A stretch of DNA of 41,363 nucleotides, taken from assembly GCA_902799765.1 (NCBI GenBank), contig CADCBZ010000037.1, positions 1 through 41,363 on the forward strand, given 5' to 3'. Below the pieces are notes generated by a model. The model saw nothing but the letters and a program-made list of their open reading frames with translations, was not told the DNA's origin and made no database searches. This document shows positions 33,778 to 41,363 of the stretch, piece by piece. Made by a program: the position numbers and the translations under genes. Numbering within the stretch: position 1 is the first letter of the stretch; every line of letters begins with the position of its first letter. The stretch is from an uncultured Prevotellaceae bacterium (lineage in GTDB: Bacteria > Bacteroidota > Bacteroidia > Bacteroidales > Bacteroidaceae).

Positions 33778-35376
33778 ATGACTATGACAGCAAAACAGAC
33801 AATCGAAGCAGGTAAGGCCATTCTCGGTATCGAGTTTGGCTCTACCCGCATCAAGGCCGTCCTCATCGACGAGGACAATAAGCCCATTGCACAGGGTTCA
33901 CACGAGTGGGAAAATCAGTTGGTTAACGGTCTCTGGACCTACTCTACCGAAGCTATCTGGTATGGTCTGCAGGACTGCTATGCTGATCTCCGCAAGGATG
34001 TTCAGAAGCAGTACGACTGTGAGATCGAAGCGCTTGCAGCCATCGGTTTCTCTGCTATGATGCACGGCTATATGGCCTTCAACGAGAAGCAGGAGATTCT
34101 GGTTCCCTTCCGCACTTGGCGTAACACCAATACAGGTAAGGCTGCTGCCGAACTCTCCAAGCTCTTCAATTACAATATTCCTCTCCGTTGGAGCATCAGC
34201 CACCTCTATGAGGCGATTCTCGACAATGAGGAACATGTGAGCAACATTAAGTATCTCACTACCCTTGCAGGTTATGTTCACTGGCAGGTAACTGGTCAGT
34301 TTGTGCTTGGTGTAGGTGATGCTTCTGGTATGATTCCTGTTGATCCAGCGACCAAGACTTACGATGCGACGATGGTTAAAAAGTTTGACGAGCTAATCGC
34401 ACCTAAGGGATTCTCTTGGAAGCTGCTCGACATTCTGCCCAAGTCGCTGAATGCTGGTGAGAGTGCAGGCTTCCTCACGCCAGAAGGAGCCAACCGTCTT
34501 GATGTTTCAGGCCATCTGAAGGCGGGCATCCCCGTCTGCCCTCCAGAGGGTGACGCAGGTACAGGTATGGTAGCTACCAACGCCGTGAAGCAGCGCACCG
34601 GTAACGTGAGTGCAGGAACCTCTTCATTCTCAATGATCGTATTGGAGAAACCACTGAGCAAGCCTTATGAGATGATCGACATGGTGACCACACCTGATGG
34701 CTCACTCGTAGCAATGGTTCACTGCAACAACTGCACCAGCGATATTAACGCCTGGGTGGGATTGTTTAAAGAATATCAGCAACTAATTGGCGTTAAGATA
34801 GATATGAACGAACTTTATGGTAAGCTCTTCAACAAGGCACTTGAGGGCGACACCGACTGTGGTGGTCTGATGGCCTACAACTATGTCAGCGGTGAGCCTG
34901 TCACTGGTCTGCAGGAAGGACGCCCGATGTTCGTACGTTCTGCCAACGATAAGTTCAACCTCGCCAACTTCATGCGTGCTCACCTCTACGGTGCTATCGG
35001 GGTTTTGAAGATCGGTAACGACATCCTGTTCAAAGAGGAGATGATCCGCGTGGATCGTATCACTGGTCACGGTGGTTACTTCAAGACACCCGGCGTCGGT
35101 CAGCGTATGCTCGCTGCAGCTCTTAACAGCCCCATTTCTGTGATGGAAACTGCTGGTGAAGGTGGTGCATGGGGTATTGCCCTATTGGCTGGTTACGCTG
35201 TGAATAATCCCAACAAACTTTCACTCGCCGACTACCTCGAACAGGTTGTCTTCGCAGGCAACACGGGTACCTCTATCGCTCCTACGGCTGAGGATGTTGC
35301 AGGCTTCGAGAAGTACATTGAGAACTACAAGCGTTGTCTGCCTGTAGAGCAGAGTGCAGTAGAACACAAAAACTAA
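33778..35376 (+). CDS. araB: FGGY-family L-ribulokinase
   Basis: 532 aa. ATP-dependent pentulose kinase. N-terminal phosphate-1 motif ILGIEFGSTRIKAVLID; the mid-part has IGFSAMMHGYMAF and PFRTWRNTNTG; VCPPEGDAGTGM and SAGTSSFSMIV form the second phosphate motif; GHGGYFKTPGVGQRMLAA and ETAGEGGAWGIALLAGYA are FGGY C-terminal signatures. It is a Bacteroidetes-type AraB, distinct in length and sequence from enterobacterial AraB. Its position right after araA supports L-ribulose as substrate. The 12-base gap to the GH51 gene implies co-transcription. Confidence 0.92.
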   Translation: MTMTAKQTIEAGKAILGIEFGSTRIKAVLIDEDNKPIAQGSHEWENQLVNGLWTYSTEAIWYGLQDCYADLRKDVQKQYDCEIEALAAIGFSAMMHGYMAFNEKQEILVPFRTWRNTNTGKAAAELSKLFNYNIPLRWSISHLYEAILDNEEHVSNIKYLTTLAGYVHWQVTGQFVLGVGDASGMIPVDPATKTYDATMVKKFDELIAPKGFSWKLLDILPKSLNAGESAGFLTPEGANRLDVSGHLKAGIPVCPPEGDAGTGMVATNAVKQRTGNVSAGTSSFSMIVLEKPLSKPYEMIDMVTTPDGSLVAMVHCNNCTSDINAWVGLFKEYQQLIGVKIDMNELYGKLFNKALEGDTDCGGLMAYNYVSGEPVTGLQEGRPMFVRSANDKFNLANFMRAHLYGAIGVLKIGNDILFKEEMIRVDRITGHGGYFKTPGVGQRMLAAALNSPISVMETAGEGGAWGIALLAGYAVNNPNKLSLADYLEQVVFAGNTGTSIAPTAEDVAGFEKYIENYKRCLPVEQSAVEHKN

Positions 35377-35388
35377 CTAAGGTATAAA

Positions 35389-36975
35389 ATGAAGAGACTA
35401 TTTATCACACTGTCGATTGTCGCCCTCACGCTGCCCGCAATGGCTGATCATGTGAAGGCTACGATCCATGCCGATCAGGCTGGTGCCAAGATCAACAGAG
35501 AGATCTACGGCCAGTTCTCCGAGCATCTCGGCTCATGTATCTATGGTGGCCTGTGGGTTGGCGAAAACTCACAGATTCCCAACATCCAAGGTTACCGCAA
35601 GGACGTGTTTGAGGCCTTAAAGGCTTTGAAGATTCCCGTGATGCGTTGGCCAGGTGGTTGCTTTGCCGACGATTATCACTGGATGGACGGTATCGGTCCT
35701 AAGAATCAGCGTCCCTCGTTGCGTAACAACAACTGGGGAGGTACCATCGAGGACAACAGCTTCGGTACGCATGAATTCTTGAACCTCTGCGAGATGCTTA
35801 ACTGTGAGCCTTACATCAGCGGTAACGTTGGTTCCGGCACCGTAAAGGAGATGGCCCAGTGGATTGAGTATATGACCTCCGACGGCGATACCCCGATGGC
35901 ACGTCTGCGCCGTCAGAACGGTCGCGACAAAGCTTGGAAGGTGAAATACTTCGGTATCGGAAACGAGGCTTGGGGCTGTGGTGGAAACATGACACCCGAG
36001 TACTACAGCAATGAGTTCCGTAAGTTCAATACCTATCTGCGCGATCAGGGTGACAACCACCTCTATCGTATTGCCAGCGGTGCTTCCGACTACGACTACA
36101 ACTGGACCAAGGTCCTGATGGACAAGATCGGCTTCCAGATGAACGGTGTCTCTCTTCACTACTACACCTGTACCGGTTGGAACGGTCCTAAGGGTTCAGC
36201 AATCAACTTCGACAACGATCAGTATTACTGGGCACTCGGCAAATGCCTTGAGATCGAAGAGGTCATCAAGAAGCATAAGGCCATCATGGATGAGACTGAT
36301 CCAGAAGGCAAGGTAGGTCTGCTCGTTGATGAGTGGGGCACCTGGTGGGATGAGGAGCCTGGCACCATCGCCGGTCACCTCTATCAGCAGAACGCCCTCC
36401 GTGATGCTTTCGTGGCAGCTCTCTCTCTGAACGTGTTCCACAAATACACCGATCGTGTAAAGATGACCAACATCGCCCAGGTGGTCAACGTGCTCCAGTC
36501 TATGATCCTCACCGATCAGGAGGGCACAGGTCACATGGTACTCACACCGACCTACCACGTATTTGAGATGTACACACCGTTCCAAGAGGCTACTTATCTG
36601 CCCGTTGACCTTGAGAGCGAAGTCGTACAGTGCAGCACTGAGTATTTCAAGCAGAAGGCTAATACAGCCGATAATACCACTCGTCCTTGCCCGTTGCTCT
36701 CTGCTTCGGCTGCAAAGACTCAGGATGGTTCCCTCGTACTGGCTATCACCAATGTCAGTCTTGACAAAGACCAGACCATCGACTTCGATATGCCTGGTTA
36801 CAAGGCCAAGACTGTCAGCGGTCGTATCCTCACCTCTAAGCAGGCTTCCGACTTCAACGACTTCCAGCACCCCAATCTAGTAGCCCCCAAAGAGTTTAAG
36901 GATGCCAAGCTGAAGAAGAATGTTCTCACGGTGAAGATTCCAGCTAAATCGATTATAGTATTGAATATCAAGTAA
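35389..36975 (+). CDS. GH51 alpha-L-arabinofuranosidase
   Basis: 528 aa with Sec signal peptide MKRLFITLSIVALTLPAMA, so secreted to the periplasm. GH51 pattern: REIYGQFSEHLG near the N-terminus, MRWPGGCFADDYHW, acid/base Glu193 in FGIGNEAWGCGG, nucleophile Glu315 in LLVDEWGTWW, then a C-terminal beta domain. It removes terminal alpha-L-arabinofuranose from arabinoxylan or arabinan oligosaccharides, feeding the isomerase and kinase encoded just upstream. The stop codon is in the same frame as the next gene. Confidence 0.95.
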   Translation: MKRLFITLSIVALTLPAMADHVKATIHADQAGAKINREIYGQFSEHLGSCIYGGLWVGENSQIPNIQGYRKDVFEALKALKIPVMRWPGGCFADDYHWMDGIGPKNQRPSLRNNNWGGTIEDNSFGTHEFLNLCEMLNCEPYISGNVGSGTVKEMAQWIEYMTSDGDTPMARLRRQNGRDKAWKVKYFGIGNEAWGCGGNMTPEYYSNEFRKFNTYLRDQGDNHLYRIASGASDYDYNWTKVLMDKIGFQMNGVSLHYYTCTGWNGPKGSAINFDNDQYYWALGKCLEIEEVIKKHKAIMDETDPEGKVGLLVDEWGTWWDEEPGTIAGHLYQQNALRDAFVAALSLNVFHKYTDRVKMTNIAQVVNVLQSMILTDQEGTGHMVLTPTYHVFEMYTPFQEATYLPVDLESEVVQCSTEYFKQKANTADNTTRPCPLLSASAAKTQDGSLVLAITNVSLDKDQTIDFDMPGYKAKTVSGRILTSKQASDFNDFQHPNLVAPKEFKDAKLKKNVLTVKIPAKSIIVLNIK

Positions 36976-36987
36976 TCCTTCTGCAAC

Positions 36988-39426
36988 TTGCGAACAAGAT
37001 TATTATCCATGATGATGTTCGTACTGGTCACTCAAGCCAGTGCGAACATCATGACGTTAACAGAGGGTTGGCAGGTCAGATTGTCAGAAGCTGACAGTTG
37101 GATACCTGCTACTGTTCCCTCTACCCTGATGGGTGTATTGACAGCCAACGGCATGGAACCTAAGACTGTGCCTGCAAGCTGTTGGTATCGTACGACGTTT
37201 AACTTGCCTACTCTGAAGGAAGGCGAGTACGTCATCCTCAACTTCGACGGTATCAGTTATCGTGCCAACGTGTGGCTGAATGGGCAACAGATAGCCAACA
37301 GTCAGGAGATGTTTGGTACCTTCCGCCAGTTTGAGTTTGACGTCACCAAGCAGGTTTCCCAAAAGAATGAACTCATCGTAGAAGTGATTCGCGCCCAACC
37401 TGGTGATCCGAATACGGGATTTGCCGATTGGAACCCACGTCCTGCTGACGAAAGTATGGGCATCTTCCGTGAGGTCAGCGTGAAGACCTGTGGTCCCGTG
37501 TCTCTCATCCACTCTGCTGTCCGTTCGAGGGTTAACACCAAAACACTCGACGAAGCGTGGCTCACCATTGCCACCGAACTGACGAACCACAGCGACAAAG
37601 CAGTATCAGGAAAGGTGAAAGGTACTGCCGACGGACGTCCATTCGAATGTCCTGTCACACTGGCTGCTGGTGAGAAGCGTTCTTTCTCCCTGCCGGAAGA
37701 AATCCATGTGGAGCATCCTCGTCTGTGGTGGTGCCATCAGATGGGTAAGCCTGAACGCTGCGACCTCCATATCGAGTTTGTGGAAGATGGCAAGCTGTCG
37801 GATTCAGAAGATATCCGTTTCGGCATCCGAGAGATCCGCAGCGATCTGACCGAAGAAGGCTACCGCAGATTCACCCTCAACGGCCAACCCGTCCTGCTTC
37901 GTGGTGCTGGTTGGACTGATGATATCTATCTGCGAGACACACCTGAGACCAATCGCCTGCAATTAGAATATGTACGCGATATGAACATGAACACCGTTCG
38001 TCTGGAAGGTTTCTGGGGTACCTCACAGAACCTCTATGACCTCTGCGACGAACTGGGACTCATGATCCTGGTGGGTTGGAGTTGCCATTGGGAGTGGGAA
38101 GACTACCTTGGGTCTCCCTGCGATGAGCGCTTTGGCGGTATCAACACACCAGAGAAGATAGAACTCATTGCCAGATCATTCGAGGATCAGGTCATGTGGC
38201 TGCGCTATCATCCCTCCATCATCGGTTGGTTTGTGGGTAGTGACATGTTGCCGATGCCCGAATTAGAGCGTCAGTACCAGTCTTTCCTCAAGGACAATGA
38301 CGACCGCGACTACATCATTTCAGCCAAGGCGATGACAAGCGATATCTCCGGTCCTTCTGGCACCAAGATGGCAGGTCCTTATGAGTATGTCGGTCCGTCC
38401 TACTGGTATCTGCCCGATGCCCCAGGTGGAGCTTTCGGTTTCAACACCGAGACAGGTATCGGTGCCCAACTGCCCGTGAAGGAATCACTCGAAAAGATGA
38501 TCGGCAAGCAGCTCTTCCCCATCGACAACCGTTGGGATCCTTTCTGCACCGTCTCTGCCTCAGCCATGAACTCACTGAAGCAACTCAACGAGGTGATCCA
38601 CTATCGTTTTGGTGACGCCAACGACATTGACACCTATCTGCGACATACCGATCTGCTGAACTATGAGAGTACGAAGGCGATGTTTGAATCCTTCCGTGCC
38701 CGTTGGCCCCACACCACAGGTATCATCCAGTGGATGCTCAACGGTGCTCGTCCAGGTATCTATTGGCAGCTGTACGATTACTACAAACAACCCAACGCAG
38801 CCTACTATGGCGTGAAGAAAGCCAATGCCCCTGTGCAACTGATCTATGATTACGACAAGCATGCCGTCTTTGCAGTCAACGAGACATTGCAGCCAGCCGA
38901 CTTGAAGGCTTCCATGCAACTTATCAAGGAAGGTGTTGCGACACAAGATGAACTGTCTATAGCAGTTGCCCCGGGAACGGTCGTCAAGGTCTTCGACAAC
39001 GACCTCACCGATACCTCAGCCGCATTTCTGTTCCTCAAGTTGACTGACCAAGCAGGTCAGGAGACACACAATGAATATTTCTTGGTGACAGAGGCAGATA
39101 CCTACGACTGGGCGAAGTCCAGTTGGGTGAACACCCCTATCACCCACTATACCTCATACGCAATGCTCGACAAACTGTGCACCAGATCCTGTGACGTAAC
39201 CGTGAAGGAAACTGGCAGCGATTACGAAGTGACCGTCAGCAACCCGAGCGACAAGGTGGCATTCATGATCCGCCTGACAGCCAAGGATGCCAACGACGAG
39301 TTGATCTGCCCCGCATACTGGTCGGACAACTACCTGACTTTGGCACCTGGAGAGAAGCGTACTGTCGTGTGCAAACTACACGCATTACCTAAGAATTCTG
39401 CTGTCAACATAGAGGCAAGCAACTGA
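36988..39426 (+). CDS. GH2 glycoside hydrolase, exo-beta-glucosaminidase/mannosidase-like
   Basis: 812 aa if the TTG at 36988 is the start. This gives a good signal peptide (MRTRLLSMMMFVLVTQASA), whereas the ATGs from 37009 would lose its basic end. GH2 domain order: jelly-roll sugar-binding domain (20-170), Ig-like domain (171-280), TIM barrel (285-600), then C-terminal beta domains. Likely catalytic residues are Asp419 in GWFVGSDMLP and Glu488 in GFNTETGIG, the arrangement of CsxA-type exo-beta-D-glucosaminidases rather than the NE pair of beta-galactosidases. The position after GH51 suggests a role on a plant hemicellulose side chain. It shares its frame with GH51, separated by the stop and 12 bases. 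Confidence 0.85.
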   Translation: MRTRLLSMMMFVLVTQASANIMTLTEGWQVRLSEADSWIPATVPSTLMGVLTANGMEPKTVPASCWYRTTFNLPTLKEGEYVILNFDGISYRANVWLNGQQIANSQEMFGTFRQFEFDVTKQVSQKNELIVEVIRAQPGDPNTGFADWNPRPADESMGIFREVSVKTCGPVSLIHSAVRSRVNTKTLDEAWLTIATELTNHSDKAVSGKVKGTADGRPFECPVTLAAGEKRSFSLPEEIHVEHPRLWWCHQMGKPERCDLHIEFVEDGKLSDSEDIRFGIREIRSDLTEEGYRRFTLNGQPVLLRGAGWTDDIYLRDTPETNRLQLEYVRDMNMNTVRLEGFWGTSQNLYDLCDELGLMILVGWSCHWEWEDYLGSPCDERFGGINTPEKIELIARSFEDQVMWLRYHPSIIGWFVGSDMLPMPELERQYQSFLKDNDDRDYIISAKAMTSDISGPSGTKMAGPYEYVGPSYWYLPDAPGGAFGFNTETGIGAQLPVKESLEKMIGKQLFPIDNRWDPFCTVSASAMNSLKQLNEVIHYRFGDANDIDTYLRHTDLLNYESTKAMFESFRARWPHTTGIIQWMLNGARPGIYWQLYDYYKQPNAAYYGVKKANAPVQLIYDYDKHAVFAVNETLQPADLKASMQLIKEGVATQDELSIAVAPGTVVKVFDNDLTDTSAAFLFLKLTDQAGQETHNEYFLVTEADTYDWAKSSWVNTPITHYTSYAMLDKLCTRSCDVTVKETGSDYEVTVSNPSDKVAFMIRLTAKDANDELICPAYWSDNYLTLAPGEKRTVVCKLHALPKNSAVNIEASN

Positions 39427-39443
39427 TTTTAACAATTAGCAAA

Positions 39444-39483
39444 AAAAATATTCCGAAACGCACGTTTGTTTCTGAATATTTTT
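39444..39483. terminator. Inverted repeat: terminator of the ara operon and/or operator of tkt
   Basis: AAAAATATTCCGAAAC (39444-39459), 8-base loop, GTTTCTGAATATTTTT (39468-39483): 15 of 16 positions pair, and a T-rich tail follows. It lies 17 bases after the GH2 stop and directly abuts the tkt -7 box at 39485, so it could act as an intrinsic terminator or as a regulator-binding palindrome. Confidence 0.6.
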
Positions 39484-39484
39484 G

Positions 39485-39492
39485 TATTTTTG
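39485..39492 (+). promoter_or_regulatory. -7 box of the transketolase gene
   Basis: TATTTTTG matches TAnnTTTG; the nearest TTG (39466) is at only 15-16 bases, shorter than the usual spacer. The -33 region falls inside the inverted repeat at 39444-39483. The leader is about 35 bases. Confidence 0.5.
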
Positions 39493-39530
39493 CAGGCACA
39501 TTATCTTAATTATTTAATTAATTATTCATT

Positions 39531-41363
39531 ATGAACGATAACAAAGTTATGAACATGGCAGCGGACAATATCCGTATCCTTGCTGCCTCAATGGTTGAGA
39601 AAGCCAAGTCTGGTCACCCCGGTGGCGCTATGGGTGGTGCTGATTTGGGAGGGTCGCGACCGTTTCTTCCTCGATCCTGGTCACATGGCTCCGATGCTCT
39701 ACAGCCAGCTCGCCCTGATCGGCAAATATACGCTGGAGGATCTGAAGAATCTGCGTCAGTGGGGTTCAGTGACGCCTGGTCACCCCGAGCGCGAGATTGA
39801 GCGTGGTATCGAGAACACATCTGGTCCTCTGGGTCAAGGCCACTGTTTCGCAGTCGGTGCTGCCATCGCCGCTAAGTTCTTGAAGGCTCGTCTGGGCGAC
39901 GTCATGAATCAGACTATTTACGCATACATCTCTGATGGTGGTGTGCAGGAAGAGATCTCTCAGGGTGCTGGTCGTATTGCCGGTAACCTCGGTCTCGACA
40001 ACCTCATCATGTTCTACGACGCTAACGACATTCAGCTCTCTACCAAGACTGAGGTTGTGACCTGCGAGGACACAGCCAAGAAGTATGAGGCTTGGGGCTG
40101 GTTCGTTCAGAAGATTGACGGTAACAATGTTGATCAGATCCGTAAGGCCATCGAGCTCGCTCAGGCTGAGAAGAATCGTCCTTCACTGATTATCGGTCAC
40201 TGCGTGATGGGTAAGGGTGCCCGTAAGGCTGACAACTCTTCATACGAGAGCAACTGCGCCACACACGGTGCTCCTCTCGGCGGCGACGCTTACATCAACA
40301 CGATGAAGAACCTCGGCGCTGATCCTGAGAACCCATTCCAGATCTTCCCCGAAGTACAGGATCTGTATGCTAAGCGTGCTGAAGAGCTGAAGAAGATCGT
40401 GGCTGAGCGCTATGCCAAGAAAGAGGCTTGGGCCAAGGCTAATCCTGAGAAGGCTGCCCAGCTCGAGGAGTGGTTCAGCGGCAAGGCTCCGAAGATCGAC
40501 TGGAGCAAGGTTGAGCAGAAGCCTGGTTGCGCTACCCGTAACGCATCAGCCACCGTTCTCGGCCAGCTCGCTGAGCAGGTGCCCAACATGATCTGCGCAT
40601 CTGCCGACCTGTCGAACTCAGATAACACTAACGGCTTCCTGAAGAAGACTCACGACCTCGTTCGTGGCGACTTCAGCGGTGCCTTCTTCGAGGCTGGTGT
40701 GGCTGAGCTCACGATGGCTTGCTGCTGCATCGGTATGGCCCTCCACGGTGGTGTCATCCCCGCTTGCGGTACCTTCTTCGTATTCTCTGACTATATGAAG
40801 CCCGCCGTTCGTATGGCTGCATTGATGGAGCTGCCTGTGAAGTTCATCTGGACCCACGATGCCTTCCGCGTTGGTGAGGATGGTCCTACCCACGAGCCCG
40901 TTGAGCAGGAGGCACAGATCCGTCTGATGGAGAAGCTGAAGAACCATCATGGTAAGAATTCAGTTCTCGTTGTTCGTCCTGCCGATGCTGAGGAGACAAC
41001 TGTCTGCTGGCGTATGGCTATGGAGAATATCGACACCCCGACTGCACTCATCTTCTCTCGTCAGAACATCGAGATGCTGCCTGAGGGCAACGACTATACA
41101 CAGGCTACCAAGGGTGCTTACGTTGTGGCTGGTTCTGATGAGAACTACGACGTGATCCTGTTGGCTTCTGGTTCTGAGGTTTCTACGCTGGAGGCTGGTG
41201 CAGCTCTGCTCCGTCAGGACGGCGTGAAGGTTCGCATCGTCAGCGTTCCTTCTGAGGGTCTGTTCCGCAGCCAGTCTAAGGAGTATCAGCAGAGCGTTCT
41301 GCCCGCAGGTAAGAAGAAGTTCGGTCTCACCGCTGGTCTGCCTGTAAACCTCGAAGGTCTGGT
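39531..41363 (+). pseudogene. tkt: Transketolase gene with internal frameshifting deletion; 3' end outside window
   Basis: Transketolase moves two-carbon units with thiamine diphosphate in the pentose phosphate pathway. Codons 1-38 are normal (MAADNIRIL, SGHPGGAMGGAD). After base 39645 the sequence jumps to WEGRDRFFLDPGHMAPMLYSQ in a different frame; the first frame stops at 39800. About 17-18 residues (the stretch usually reading like FINVLxSEF...DPxNP) are missing, an estimated 53-bp deletion. From 39646 the second frame is open to the window end: SDGGVQEEISQGA and the YDANDIQLS ThDP/metal site, CCIGMALHGG, FWTHDAFRVGEDGPTHEPVEQ and VPSEGLF. All other domains look intact, so either recent damage, a mixed population or a sequencing/assembly error. 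Confidence 0.85.

Overview
The window looks like chromosomal DNA of a Bacteroidales bacterium, most likely Prevotella-like (Prevotellaceae). Three things point there. Promoters follow the Bacteroidetes pattern TTGn - 19 bp - TAnnTTTG. The gene content is typical of the group: Nudix-type AraR with an ara operon, serine palmitoyltransferase, DUF4421, DUF1460 and hisB fused to its phosphatase. The tmRNA encodes the tag GNNEYALAA. No species call is possible from sequence reading alone.

Layout. 1-1.1 kb: the 3' end of a small heat-shock gene, an XRE/HigA-like regulator without a visible toxin partner, and ssrA (tmRNA) on the minus strand. 1.2-4.9 kb: a beta-helix carbohydrate-binding lipoprotein (Cthe_2159 type), then a LytS-type sensor kinase and a LytTR response regulator. 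4.9-6.7 kb: SGNH hydrolase, PPC/DUF296 protein and tRNA-Pro on the minus strand. 6.7-9.3 kb: serine palmitoyltransferase divergent from a diacylglycerol-kinase-family lipid kinase, followed by a 58-aa FeoB-associated Cys-rich protein. 9.4-12.9 kb: tRNA-Cys, then a minus-strand operon of an oxidoreductase, a DUF4421 protein, a DUF1460 amidase-like protein and a DUF1232 protein. 13.0-14.7 kb: a membrane protein and bifunctional hisB. 14.7-18.9 kb: a four-gene minus-strand operon for nucleotide-sugar synthesis. 19.2-24.0 kb: an ABC-F ATPase, then grpE-dnaJ-folC. 24.1-27.7 kb: galactose operon galM-MFS-galK. 27.9-39.4 kb: an L-arabinose operon (lipoprotein mutarotase, SSS symporter, AraR, araD, araA, araB, GH51 arabinofuranosidase, GH2 enzyme). 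39.5 kb to the end: transketolase, cut by the window edge.

How the genes fit together. The 27.9-41 kb part is a complete route from arabinose-containing polymers to the pentose phosphate pathway: GH51/GH2 release sugar, the symporter imports it, AraA/AraB/AraD convert it to xylulose-5-P, and transketolase follows. Both araD and transketolase, however, carry a short out-of-frame internal deletion of about 50 bp. The 14.7-18.9 kb operon holds a GHMP kinase closely resembling plant galacturonokinase, a sugar-1-phosphate nucleotidyltransferase and a UDP-glucuronate 4-epimerase. This suggests a salvage route from free uronic acid to UDP-uronic acids; a second kinase fused to a nucleotidyltransferase heads the operon.

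Most notable signals: the putative uronate salvage operon; a 35-bp perfect-arm palindrome inserted in frame in its nucleotidyltransferase gene; the paired deletions in araD and tkt; a textbook sigma-54 promoter in front of grpE-dnaJ; an ABC-F protein with one composite ATP site wholly decayed; and a five-copy 11-bp tandem repeat between two divergent promoters.
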